A stretch of 64,000 bases of DNA, from NCBI RefSeq assembly GCF_013407955.1, contig NZ_JACCBU010000001.1, positions 4,588,001 through 4,652,000 of the forward strand, given 5' to 3'. Position 1 is the stretch's first letter. Each line of letters begins with the position of its first letter. The position numbers and the translations under genes are program-made. Under the pieces are notes generated by a model. The model had not been told where the DNA came from. It worked only from the letters and a program-made list of their open reading frames with translations, and made no database searches. Below are positions 43,882 through 52,243 of this stretch, piece after piece. Source of the stretch: Microlunatus parietis. Its GTDB lineage: Bacteria > Actinomycetota > Actinomycetes > Propionibacteriales > Propionibacteriaceae.

Positions 43882-44514
43882 ATGACGGAATCGGACGACG
43901 AGACGGTGCGGCAGTTGCTCGCCGAGCACGGCCGGACCTACGCGGAGGAAGCGGGCATCACGCTGCGGGACAAGCCGTCGCCGCTGTATCGGCTGCTGGT
44001 CCTGGCGCTGTTGTTGTCGGCCCGGATTGACGCGGCGATCGCCGTCGCCGCGGCCCGGGAGTTGTCGGCGGCCGGCTTCCGTACCCCGGAACGGATGGCG
44101 AAGGCCACCTGGCAGCAACGGGTCGACGCGCTCGGCCGGGGCCACTACCGGCGCTACGACGAGCGGACCTCGACGATGCTCGGCGACGGAGCGACGCTGC
44201 TGCTGGACCGCTACCGGGGCGATCTGCGGCGGCTCCGGGATGAGGCGGACGGGACCGCGGACCTGCTGGACCGGCTGCAGCAGTTCCCCGGCATCGGCCC
44301 GGCCGGGGCGTCGATCTTCGCCCGTGAGGCGCAGGGCGTGTGGCCGGACCTCGCGCCCTATGTCGACGAGCGCACGGCCGACGGCGCGGAGCGGTGCGGG
44401 CTGCCCCGATCGGCCGACCGGCTCGCCGCTCTGGTCCCGCCGGAGGATCTGCCGCGGCTGGCCGCGGCACTGGTGCGGGCGATGCTCCGGGACGGCCGAG
44501 ACTCGGGCGGCTGA
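43882..44514 (+). CDS. HhH-GPD-like endonuclease III-type protein
   Basis: A 210-residue helical protein of the base-excision glycosylase fold: LLVLALLLSARID, a hairpin FPGIGPAGASIF and a following Asp in PYVDERT, in the order of endonuclease III. The usual catalytic Lys and the four-Cys Fe-S cluster are absent, so the activity may be lost or different. A short distance from the divergent lacZ suggests no relation. Start ATG at 43882. Confidence 0.7.
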   Translation: MTESDDETVRQLLAEHGRTYAEEAGITLRDKPSPLYRLLVLALLLSARIDAAIAVAAARELSAAGFRTPERMAKATWQQRVDALGRGHYRRYDERTSTMLGDGATLLLDRYRGDLRRLRDEADGTADLLDRLQQFPGIGPAGASIFAREAQGVWPDLAPYVDERTADGAERCGLPRSADRLAALVPPEDLPRLAAALVRAMLRDGRDSGG

Positions 44515-44533
44515 CCCCTGGTGCGGCCCGGAT

Positions 44534-44548
44534 CGTTGTGATACAACG
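44534..44548. promoter_or_regulatory. Short dyad in the 44.5-44.7 kb gap
   Basis: CGTTGT (44534-44539) and ACAACG (44543-44548) are exact complements around GAT. It lies 20 nt after the HhH stop and ~130 nt before the next start; a terminator or weak operator is possible. Confidence 0.25.
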
Positions 44549-44679
44549 GTTTCAGCGCTTCGGGACGCGCCGAGACTCGCCGGAAGGCTGGAAGCCACCC
44601 GTTTCTTGATCATGGTCGCGTGGTTGTGCGTCGACTCGTGGATCGCCCGTGCGAGTCCGGGTGAGAGACGAGGAATGAC

Positions 44680-45870
44680 GTGAAGACCCTGCCCGACCGC
44701 CCGAGCATGGACCACCTTCGGCAACAGGCCAAGGAATTGTTCGCCGGGCTGCGCGAGAACCAACCGAACCTCACCCTGAGCGGTGCCCAGACCCTGCTCG
44801 CGAAGCAGTACGGCTACCGCGACTGGCCCACCCTCAAGGCGGAGGTGGACCGCCGTCGCGCCGACGTGAAGACGGCCGCTCCGAAGCTGGCGGCCGAGTT
44901 GGCCGACCGGTTCGACCTGGGCCGGCCGACCGGTCCGATGGAGGCCCTGACCTTCAGCTGGGCCGGCCAGGTCTGGGCGCTCACCACGGACCGGGGGAAC
45001 TGGCGCCTGACCGAGTTCCTGGACTACACCCCGACCGACAACCTCGAGGTCGAGTTCCGGCTCGTCGAGGCGGCCGTCGCGGCCGGGGTGCCGACCGCCG
45101 AACCGGTCCGGGACCGGACCGGCCGGCCGCTCGCCGAGGTCGAGGGCCGCCGCTGGCGGGTGCACCGGGACCTGGGCGCGGGCACCGAGGTGGCGATCCC
45201 GATCACCGCCGGGACCGCGGTCCAGATCGGCCGCATCGTCGGCACCCTGCACCGGCTCCGGCTGCCGGCGCCCGGCCCGGTGAACCAGTGGATCAGTTGC
45301 CGAGCCGACGAGGACCTGCTGCGCCGCCAACTGGAGCGCTCCCGGGCCGCGGACGCGCCGTGGACCGAGGCGTTCGAACGGGCGCTGCCCGGTCTGCTCA
45401 CGCTGGCCGCGACCGTCGTCGACGACCGCGATCCGGCCGAGGAACCGATCCTCAGTCACGGCAGCCCCGGGCCCGGCACGTTCCTGCGCCGCAACGGTGG
45501 CGAACTGCTGCTCACCGGCTGGGATCACGCCTGCTCGATCCCGCCCAGCTGGGAGCTCGGCTCGGTCCTCGAACACTGGGGGACCGAGCCCGGCGGTGCG
45601 CTGAACGAGGCGACGGTCAGCGCGATCGTCGCCGGCTATCGGGAGGCCGCGGGTGCTGAGCCGTACCTCGAACTCGGGATGTTCAGCGGCACCGTGACCG
45701 GCTGGCTGACCTGGGTCGAGAGCCGGGTGAACGTCGCCCTCGGAGCGAACGACGAGAAGGCCCGCGACCACGCCGCCCGGGAGCTGCCCGGCCTGCTCGA
45801 CACCCCGCTCACCGTCGCGCACCTGGAACGCGTCCTGGCTGCCGCGAGGAAGCCCGCGCTCGTGGCCTGA
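44680..45870 (+). CDS. Phosphotransferase-fold protein, catalytic Asp changed
   Basis: A 396-residue protein. The N-terminal ~65 residues (LRQQAKELFAGLRENQPNL, QYGYRDWPTLKAEV) resemble the small helical domain that precedes ankyrin repeats in actinobacteria; then follows an aminoglycoside/choline kinase-like fold. The catalytic loop, normally HGDLHxxN, reads HGSPGPGT, so the catalytic Asp and the Asn are both missing, while the metal-binding Asp is kept in TGWDHA. It is therefore probably not an active kinase. GTG 44680 is preceded by GAGGAA. Confidence 0.65.
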   Translation: MKTLPDRPSMDHLRQQAKELFAGLRENQPNLTLSGAQTLLAKQYGYRDWPTLKAEVDRRRADVKTAAPKLAAELADRFDLGRPTGPMEALTFSWAGQVWALTTDRGNWRLTEFLDYTPTDNLEVEFRLVEAAVAAGVPTAEPVRDRTGRPLAEVEGRRWRVHRDLGAGTEVAIPITAGTAVQIGRIVGTLHRLRLPAPGPVNQWISCRADEDLLRRQLERSRAADAPWTEAFERALPGLLTLAATVVDDRDPAEEPILSHGSPGPGTFLRRNGGELLLTGWDHACSIPPSWELGSVLEHWGTEPGGALNEATVSAIVAGYREAAGAEPYLELGMFSGTVTGWLTWVESRVNVALGANDEKARDHAARELPGLLDTPLTVAHLERVLAAARKPALVA

Positions 45871-45890
45871 CCACGCCCTGGACCTGAGCG

Positions 45891-45908
45891 GCGTTCCCGC
45901 GGGAACGT
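45891..45908. repeat. GC-rich palindrome, copy 2
   Basis: The core CGTTCCCGCGGGAACG (45892-45907) is identical to that at 6990-7005. It lies 21 nt after the stop of the phosphotransferase-fold gene and also follows CTGGACC. Confidence 0.5.
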
Positions 45909-45941
45909 CTCCGTATCCGACGGCCGGGCAGGTCCGCTGAC

Positions 45942-45987
45942 GGCCTCCACCCCACGACCCGACCGAAGTGGATTTCCGCCGCGACTG
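45942..45987. repeat. 46-bp direct repeat, copy 1
   Basis: Matches 46170-46215 at 42 of 46 positions; the shared middle reads CACGACCCGACCG and GTGGATTTCCGCCGCGACTG. The copies are ~230 bp apart in the same orientation. Confidence 0.6.
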
Positions 45988-46084
45988 GAGCGTGTTGCGG
46001 ATTCGGCACAGCCGTGCGACACCGCGGAGGATCTTGTTGGTGCGGTGACGTCGTCGAGCGGACGCCCTGACCGGCGAATCCGCC

Positions 46085-46136
46085 CACTTTGCTGCGGCTC
46101 AACGGCCGAGAAATCGGTCCCCAGTGCAGCAAAGTG
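46085..46136. repeat. Hairpin element, possible relative of the cassette repeats
   Basis: Arms CACTTTGCTGC (46085-46095) and GCAGCAAAGTG (46126-46136) are exact complements around a 30-nt centre that itself pairs (GGCCGA/TCGGTC). The inner segment GCCGAGA...ATCGG is nearly that of the 21.3-kb element, and the outer arm keeps the CAC-xxx-CTGC pattern. Relationship is suggestive, not proven. Confidence 0.45.
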
Positions 46137-46169
46137 CAAAATCGTGCCACTCGCCCGGTCGGCCTGAAT

Positions 46170-46215
46170 GGCGTCCACCTCACGACCCGACCGCTGTGGA
46201 TTTCCGCCGCGACTG
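46170..46215. repeat. 46-bp direct repeat, copy 2
   Basis: Second copy of the repeat at 45942-45987 (42 of 46 identical). The 33-bp repeat 46211-46243 starts at its end. Confidence 0.6.
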
Positions 46216-46567
46216 ACCGGCTGAAGTTCACTCCGGTCGTGGGCCTTGGGTACGGGCCGGGCCGCAAGATCTTCGGCGATGGCGCTTACGGATCGAATTC
46301 CGCAACACCCCTGATTGACCGGCCGAAACTCACTCCGACCCTGACTATCGGGGTCCGCCATTCGTCAAGGGGTCAGGACGCCCCTCAGCTGTTGGCACGG
46401 CAGCGGCGTCTTGGGGTTGAACGAACCTCACCCACGACCCAACTCGTGGCCGACCTAGCCGGGCGTCGTAGGGAAGGCCGGTGGAGCGGGTTCGGTAAGA
46501 ACTTCAAGATCAACAACGGTCGGTGGGTCCTGACCTTTGTCGACGGCAACCTGTCGCGACGCGGCCT

Positions 46568-46943
46568 TCAGCAGTACGAGCTCGCGCTGTAGCCTCGCCA
46601 GACTCCCTCATCCGGGCCGGTGATCACCGCGACTACGGTGCTCCCCGGAACGACGACTCCGCGTTGGCAGAGATCGATGACGCCGTACAGCATCTTCGCC
46701 ACGTACACCCACTCGAGTCGAGTGCCGTGCTGATCCTCAAAGCTGTCGATGAACTCCGACAACTCCGGCGTCTTCTTGATGAAGTTGATCAAGGAACCTG
46801 GGTGAGTCCTTGTCCCGGTAGGTCTGCCGATCCAGGTAGACGAGTCGCATCCCACGGTCGACGGTGAAGGCGAGCGTGGGATTCAGCGGTTGGTGTTCCT
46901 CACCGCGGACAAGGCCGATCGTCCGCAGCCCAACCAGGTCCAA
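46568..46943 (-). pseudogene. Remnant of ACC deaminase/D-cysteine desulfhydrase
   Basis: Two pieces of one PLP enzyme survive in different frames. The upstream piece (from 46943 down) reads GLRTIGLVRGEEHQPLNPTL and DRGMRLVYLDRQTYRDK, the middle of this family. The other (down to 46568) reads TPELSEFIDSFEDQHG, LEWVYVAKMLYGVIDLC and GSTVVAVITG, its C-terminus. The N-terminal lysine domain and ~100 residues between the pieces are gone, and the frame changes near 46790. It is a dead gene in a repeat-rich island. Confidence 0.7.
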
Positions 46944-46951
46944 CTCGTTCG

Positions 46952-47788
46952 CTACGTCCGGCAGTAGGGCCGGAACACCTCGAGGTTGCGGTCCACGTTC
47001 CGGATCCGGTCGAAGCCCCAGGTCTCGACTCCGGGACGGTCCATCTCGTTCGACACTCGCGCCGACAGGTCGCGCAGGCCGCGGGCGAGCAGGGCGAACT
47101 CCAGATGATCAAGGTCGAGGTCGTCGGCGGCGTAGGCGTCGAGGAACTCCGCCAGGCGATCACCGCCGTCGGCGGCGACCCACAGGTCGAACTCGCGCGG
47201 CCCGATCACGGCGTAGTCCCAGTCCAGGATCGCCGCCACCTCACCCGCGTCGTCGATCAGCAGGTTCAGCCCGTGGAAGTCCGTGTGGCAGACGACCTGC
47301 GGCACCGCCTTGCCGGCCAGCCGTGCCCGTACGTCGTCCAGCCGGTCGATCGCGGCAGTCAGCTTGGCGGCGCGGTCGGCGATCCACGGATGATCAAGCT
47401 GCCGCCCCAGGGCTCGGATCTCCGGCTCGGTCGTGTCCACCGGCGGTAGTTCGACCCGGACCGGTGCCTCGTGCACCTGGCGCAGTGCCCGGGCGGCCAC
47501 CCGCCAGTCGTTCCAGGTGGCCGTACGCCCTTCCAGGTAAGGAAAGACGGCGTAGCTGCGGGTGCCGGTCGGGACGGAGAGCTCGCCGCGGACGGAGCGC
47601 AACGGTTCCACGACCGGCAACCCGAGTGCGCCCAGTTCGCCCAGCTGCCGCAGACCGGTCGGCTGCTCACCCTCCGGCCAGACCTTGACGAACCAGCGCC
47701 CGTCGGCAACCCAGCAGTCGCTGGCGAAGCCGCCGGGGTGCGGCTCCAGCGAGGAGATCGCCAGTCCGTAGTCGCGTTCCAGGTCCAC
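46952..47788 (-). CDS. Aminoglycoside-phosphotransferase-family protein
   Basis: A 278-residue kinase-fold protein with the catalytic loop HTDFHGLN (Asp and Asn present) and a metal-binding DWD motif in AAILDWDYAVIGPREFDL. Relatives include homoserine-, choline- and aminoglycoside kinases, and the substrate cannot be inferred. Start GTG 47788. The stop is 8 bp from the ACC deaminase remnant. Confidence 0.8.
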   Translation of the reverse strand: MDLERDYGLAISSLEPHPGGFASDCWVADGRWFVKVWPEGEQPTGLRQLGELGALGLPVVEPLRSVRGELSVPTGTRSYAVFPYLEGRTATWNDWRVAARALRQVHEAPVRVELPPVDTTEPEIRALGRQLDHPWIADRAAKLTAAIDRLDDVRARLAGKAVPQVVCHTDFHGLNLLIDDAGEVAAILDWDYAVIGPREFDLWVAADGGDRLAEFLDAYAADDLDLDHLEFALLARGLRDLSARVSNEMDRPGVETWGFDRIRNVDRNLEVFRPYCRT

Positions 47789-47829
47789 GCCCGCATCCCA
47801 GCAGGTTCGACGGTCGGCCGCCAGCGAAT

Positions 47830-50634
47830 TCAGGGTCGGGTGGCCTCGTCGAGCAGCTCCAGCAGATGCCGGTACGGACGCCCGGTGGCCCGGGTCAGCC
47901 CGAGCTCGCAGGTCCGGTTGACGGAGGCGTACGCGTCGAAGTGGCGGCCGCCGATCTCGGCCGCTTCGGCCTGGGTCGCGGAGGCGGTCAGTTCCGGGTG
48001 CAGCAGGCCGCGGTCACCGGCGAAGCCGCAGCAGGCCCAGGCGTCCGGCACCACGACCTCGTCGGCGATCGCGCGGCCGATGGAGATCATGGCCGGATTG
48101 CCGCCGTGCTGGGTGGAGGAGCAGGTCGGGTGCAGGGCGAGCGAGCCGAGCCGGCGGTTGATCGTGAGCTTCGGCAGTACGCGTTCGGCGACGAAGTCGA
48201 CCGCGTCCATGATCATCGTGTCGGTCCCGTCGAGCAGGGTCCGGAACCCCTCGGTGCAGGAGGCGGCGTCGCTGATCACCGGCAGCCGGGCGGTGCCGGA
48301 GGCGGCGCTGATGATCGGCCGGACCCGGTCCCGCATCGCCTGCCAGCCGGACAGGAAGCCCTTCGACTTCCACGGCGTACCGCAGCAGACGCCGCCGATG
48401 CCGTCCGGGACGACGATCTCCACCTCGGCCCGGCCGCACAGGTTGAGCAGCGCCTCGGACACGCCGATGCCCTTCTCACCGGCGAAGTCCTGCTCCGGCC
48501 CGAACATCGTCTGGATGCAGGCGGGCAGATAGATCGCCTCCGGCTCGCGGGTCGGGTGCGGCCGCCGGACCCGGCCGCCGCCGGGCAGGTCGGGCTGCCA
48601 GAGCGGCACGGTGTCGGTGCCGAGCAGCGCCCGGCCGAGCTGATTGACCCGGGTCACCGCGGCGGCCGGGGCGCGCCGGGCGACCGACAGGGCGAGGCTG
48701 CCGGCGCGGGAGCCGGCGTCCCAGCCCCGGGCCGCGACACCCCAGCCGGCTCGCCCGGCCGCCGGCGCCTGCTCGGCGCGGAGCCGCTTGACCAACTGGC
48801 CGGTGTCGATCAGGACCGGGCACGCGGTGGCGCACATGCCGTCGGCGGCGCAGGTGTCCAGGCCGTCGTAGTCGTACTCGGCGCGCAGCTCAGCCGCCAG
48901 TTCATGATCACCCTCGGCCTCGGCGCGGGCCAGTTCCCGGCGCAGCACGATCCGCTGCCGCGGCGTCAGGGTGAGGTCGCGGCTGGGGCAGACCGGTTCG
49001 CAATAGCCGCACTCGACGCACCGGTCGACCTCGGGCTCCACCTCCGGCGCGGTCTTCAGATGCTCCAGGTGGGCGTGCGGGTCGTCGTTGATCAGGATCC
49101 CCGGGTTCAAGATCGTCTTCGGGTCGCAGAGTCGCTTGATCTCGATCATGACCTGGTAGAGCTCGTCGCCGAACTGACGCCGCACGTAGGGCGCCATGAT
49201 CCGGCCGGTGCCGTGCTCGGCCTTCAGGGTGCCGTGCTGGGCCAGCACCAGGTCGACCAGATCCTCGGTGAAGTCGGCGTACCGGCGCAGTTGATCACGG
49301 CTGCCGAGTTGCTCGCTGAGCATGAAGTGCAGGTTGCCGTCGCGGGCGTGGCCGAAGATCACGCTGTCGTGGTAGCCGTACCGCTGGAACAGGCCGGTCA
49401 GTTCCTCGCAGGTGGCCAGCAGCGAGGGCACCGGGACCGCGATGTCCTCCAGCAGCGCGGTCGTGCCGGGTGCACGGTTGCCCGCGATCGTCGCGTAGAG
49501 ACCCTTGCGGATGTGCCACAGATCGCCGCGCCGGCCCGGGTCGGAACTCAGCTCGGCCAGCCCGGTGATCGGGAGTTCGGCGATCGTGGCCAGCCCGAGT
49601 TCGGTCCGGCCCCGGAGCGTTTCGGCGTCCGGTTCGGCGTACTCGATCAACAGCGCGGCGTGATCATGAACGGCCAGCCCGAGCAGGTCCGTGGTGGCCT
49701 GCGGATCCCGCTGCGCCACCCGCAGCGAGGTGGCGTCCAGCAGTTCGATGCTGACCGGTTCGGTGTCGACCAGCACCGGCAGGGCGCGGGTCGCGTCGGC
49801 CAGCCGGTCGAAGATCAACAACCCGGTGCCGACGGCCGGATGGGCCGGCACGGTACGGAAGGTGGCCTCGGCCACGAACGCCAGCGTGCCCTCGCTGCCG
49901 ATCACCAGGTGCAGCAGCAGGTCCACCGGGCGATCATGGTCGAGGAACGAGTTGAGTCCGTACCCCATCGTGTTCTTGATCGAGTACTGCTCGTTGATGA
50001 TCTTGACCGAGGTCGGGTTGTCCCGGACCCGGTCGCGCAGCTTGTCCAGGCCGAGATAGAGCTCGGGCTCGGTCAGCCGCAGCCGTTCGTCGGCGTCCGG
50101 GGCGGCGGTGTCGAGGACGGTGCCGCTGGGCAGGATCAGCACCGCCGACTCCAGCGTCCGGTACGTGTTCGCGGTGATCCCGCAGGACATGCCGGAGGAG
50201 TTGTTGGCCACCACGCCGCCGATCGTGCAGGCCGCCTCGCTGGCCGGATCGGGGCCGAGCTTGCGGCCGTACCGGGCCAGCCGGGTGTTCACCTGGCGCA
50301 CCGTCGCGCCCGGCTGCACCCGGACCCGGAGCCCGTCGTCGAGCACGTCGATCCGGCGGAAATTGCGCCGGGTGTCGACCATGATCGCGTCCGTGGAGGC
50401 CTGGCCGGACAGGCTGGTCCCGCCGGACCGGAAGGTGAGCGCCCGGCCGGTGACGGCGCTGGCCCGCAGCAGCGCGGCCAGCTGACCGGCGTCCCGCGGC
50501 ACGACGACGGCCTCCGGCGTGAGCAGGTAGTGCGAGGCGTCGTGGGCGTACGCGAGCCGGTCGGTGGCCCGGGCCTTGACGCCCCCGGGCACCAGCGCTT
50601 CCAGTTCGGCCAGCAGGGCCGGGTCGACAGGCAC
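47830..50634 (-). CDS. FAD/Fe-S D-2-hydroxyacid dehydrogenase (Dld/D2HGDH-like)
   Basis: A 934-residue fused enzyme. The N-terminal FAD domain (PCMH type: FRSGGTSLSGQA, SSGMSCGI) and FAD-linked oxidase C-domain are followed by two 4Fe-4S motifs, CVECGYCEPVCP and CAADGMCATACP, and two CCG domains (VCCGTPW, ACCGFAGD). This is the layout of quinone-linked D-lactate or D-2-hydroxyglutarate dehydrogenases. GTG 50634 is chosen because the frame before it is antisense-like, and CAGACT lies 6 nt upstream (leaderless). Confidence 0.9.
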   Translation of the reverse strand: MPVDPALLAELEALVPGGVKARATDRLAYAHDASHYLLTPEAVVVPRDAGQLAALLRASAVTGRALTFRSGGTSLSGQASTDAIMVDTRRNFRRIDVLDDGLRVRVQPGATVRQVNTRLARYGRKLGPDPASEAACTIGGVVANNSSGMSCGITANTYRTLESAVLILPSGTVLDTAAPDADERLRLTEPELYLGLDKLRDRVRDNPTSVKIINEQYSIKNTMGYGLNSFLDHDRPVDLLLHLVIGSEGTLAFVAEATFRTVPAHPAVGTGLLIFDRLADATRALPVLVDTEPVSIELLDATSLRVAQRDPQATTDLLGLAVHDHAALLIEYAEPDAETLRGRTELGLATIAELPITGLAELSSDPGRRGDLWHIRKGLYATIAGNRAPGTTALLEDIAVPVPSLLATCEELTGLFQRYGYHDSVIFGHARDGNLHFMLSEQLGSRDQLRRYADFTEDLVDLVLAQHGTLKAEHGTGRIMAPYVRRQFGDELYQVMIEIKRLCDPKTILNPGILINDDPHAHLEHLKTAPEVEPEVDRCVECGYCEPVCPSRDLTLTPRQRIVLRRELARAEAEGDHELAAELRAEYDYDGLDTCAADGMCATACPVLIDTGQLVKRLRAEQAPAAGRAGWGVAARGWDAGSRAGSLALSVARRAPAAAVTRVNQLGRALLGTDTVPLWQPDLPGGGRVRRPHPTREPEAIYLPACIQTMFGPEQDFAGEKGIGVSEALLNLCGRAEVEIVVPDGIGGVCCGTPWKSKGFLSGWQAMRDRVRPIISAASGTARLPVISDAASCTEGFRTLLDGTDTMIMDAVDFVAERVLPKLTINRRLGSLALHPTCSSTQHGGNPAMISIGRAIADEVVVPDAWACCGFAGDRGLLHPELTASATQAEAAEIGGRHFDAYASVNRTCELGLTRATGRPYRHLLELLDEATRP

Positions 50635-50681
50635 GGACCTAGTCTGCCCTGGCCTCCGCCGGAGCGGGTCCATCGGGTCGG

Positions 50682-51464
50682 TCAGCTGGTGGCGCTGCCG
50701 TAGTTGCGGACCCCGCGGTTCCAGACGATCACCGCCAGCACCGCGCTGACCGCGGCAACCGCGGCGCCGGCGCCGACCCAGACCGGCGACCAGGCGCCGA
50801 CCAGGACTCCGGCCGGGGCGGTGGCCAGGAAGGCGACCGGCAGGATGGTGGTGAGCAGCCGGAGCGGCGGGTTCAGCATGCTGGTCGGGTAGCCGCCGAG
50901 TTGCCAGAGCGCGTCGTAGGCGACGTCGAGGCTGAAACCCAAAGCCCAGAAGACCGACGCAGCGATCAGGCAGCGGGTGGCCCACATGATCACCGTCGCG
51001 GCGATCACCAGGACCAGCCAGCCGGCGATCGCGGTCGGGCCGGGCGTGGTCGGACCCGAGCCGGCGGTGATCACGACGACGACCAGGCCGAGCGCCGCCT
51101 GGGCGAGGGCGATCGGCGCGGCGCCGCCGAGGCTGGCCAGGAAGATCGACGGCGCCGGCTGGGTCAGCACCGCGTCGAACCGGCCGTCGGCGACCTGGCC
51201 GCCGTAGAAGCGCAGGTTGGGCTCAACGAGTGCCTGCCGGAGTCCGGAGATCAGCTGGAACGTGCCGAGCAGGGCCACCGCCTCGGTCAGCGTGAAGCCG
51301 CCCAGTTGATCGGTCCTGGTGAACACCGCGAGCAGGGCACCGAGCGACGCGGTCAGGGCGATCAGCGTACGGACCAGCTCGAAGGCCAGGTCGGCGCGGA
51401 AGGCCACCTGGCGACGCAACGACAGCGAGAAGAGCAAGGCATAGAGCCGGACGAACCGCATCAT
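50682..51464 (-). CDS. ABC-2 permease (DUF990-like), second subunit
   Basis: A 260-residue protein with six membrane segments, of the ABC-2 type with the DUF990/ABC2_membrane_6 sequence. AGGAGG (51471-51476) puts the start at ATG 51464; the ATG at 51470 touches the site and is too close. Last gene of the ABC operon. Confidence 0.8.
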   Translation of the reverse strand: MMRFVRLYALLFSLSLRRQVAFRADLAFELVRTLIALTASLGALLAVFTRTDQLGGFTLTEAVALLGTFQLISGLRQALVEPNLRFYGGQVADGRFDAVLTQPAPSIFLASLGGAAPIALAQAALGLVVVVITAGSGPTTPGPTAIAGWLVLVIAATVIMWATRCLIAASVFWALGFSLDVAYDALWQLGGYPTSMLNPPLRLLTTILPVAFLATAPAGVLVGAWSPVWVGAGAAVAAVSAVLAVIVWNRGVRNYGSATS

Positions 51465-51475
51465 GATCATCCTCC

Positions 51476-52243
51476 TCAGGCGCCGACGGCCGTGAAGACG
51501 CGCAACCCGCGGCGCCAGACCAGAGCCGTCACCACGATCAGGACCAGCAGCCAGCCGGCCTGGACCGCGTAGCCGGCGACGAGTTGCGGCCCGGTGAGCA
51601 CGCCGGCGGCGATCTCGCCGGGCAGCCCGAGCATCGACCAGAACGGCAGCCAGCGGCCGGCCTCGGCGATCGGTCCCGGCAACAGGAACAGCGGTGCCGC
51701 GATCCCGCCGAGCAGGGCGATCCCGGTGTCGCCGAACGACACCAGGGCCGACGCCCGGTCGGTCCAGAACGCCGTCAACGCCAGCGTGATCGTGAACAGG
51801 AAGCGGAGGACCCCGGCGATGATCAAGGCCGGCACGGCGAGCACCACATCACCGAGTCGCAGCGGCAGGCCGGCGGTGATCGCGACCAGCAGCAGCACCG
51901 GGAGGCCGAAGATCCCGTGCCAGAAGCGGAGCCCGAGGTTCGCGCCGGCGGCATTCATGATCACCGGCCTCGGCCGCAGCAACCCGTCGACGATGGTGCC
52001 GTCGTAGATGCTGTTGCTGAACGTGTGATCCTCGTAGCTGACCGTGAGCAGCTGCACCGCCAGCACGGCGAAGAAGTAGCCGCGGACCGCTGAGGAGTCC
52101 GGCATCACCGCGGTCCAGAGCAGCAGCCCGATCAGCGGACCGATCGCCTGGTTGAGCACCAGCGTGACCAGGAACGAGCGCCAGCTCCACTGCTGCACGG
52201 AGCTCTCCCAGGCGGCGATCGCCAGCTGCTTGATCATTCTCAT
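51476..52243 (-). CDS. ABC-2 permease (DUF990-like), first subunit
   Basis: A 255-residue protein with six membrane segments and the same family pattern as the next subunit (YEDHTFSNSIYDGTIVDGLLRPRP is characteristic). Its start overlaps the end of the ATPase gene by 4 nt and its stop lies in the ribosome binding site of the second permease. Together they form the membrane part of an exporter of unknown cargo. Confidence 0.82.
   Translation of the reverse strand: MRMIKQLAIAAWESSVQQWSWRSFLVTLVLNQAIGPLIGLLLWTAVMPDSSAVRGYFFAVLAVQLLTVSYEDHTFSNSIYDGTIVDGLLRPRPVIMNAAGANLGLRFWHGIFGLPVLLLVAITAGLPLRLGDVVLAVPALIIAGVLRFLFTITLALTAFWTDRASALVSFGDTGIALLGGIAAPLFLLPGPIAEAGRWLPFWSMLGLPGEIAAGVLTGPQLVAGYAVQAGWLLVLIVVTALVWRRGLRVFTAVGA

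Larger units (their letters stand above)
45871..46567. other. Gene-poor island with decayed repeats
   Basis: About 700 bp without a credible gene. It holds the palindrome at 45892-45907, two copies of a ~46-bp direct repeat (45942-45987, 46170-46215), two copies of a ~33-bp repeat (46211-46243, 46313-46345), a further inverted fragment near 46300, and a hairpin at 46085-46136. The open frames there (for example 167 codons at 46089-46592) overlap on both strands and look accidental. Decayed accessory DNA is the likely nature. Confidence 0.5.

Noticed and set aside
46089..46592. 167-codon frame in the repeat island
   Set aside because: It runs through the hairpin and repeats, has no ribosome binding site and overlaps other frames.
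47866..50703. 945-codon frame opposite the D-2-hydroxyacid dehydrogenase
   Set aside because: Antisense with Gly/Arg/Gln-rich composition; the other strand has Fe-S and FAD motifs.
51465..51470. ATG 51470 as start of the second permease
   Set aside because: It directly touches the AGGAGG; the ATG 6 nt further (51464) has normal spacing.
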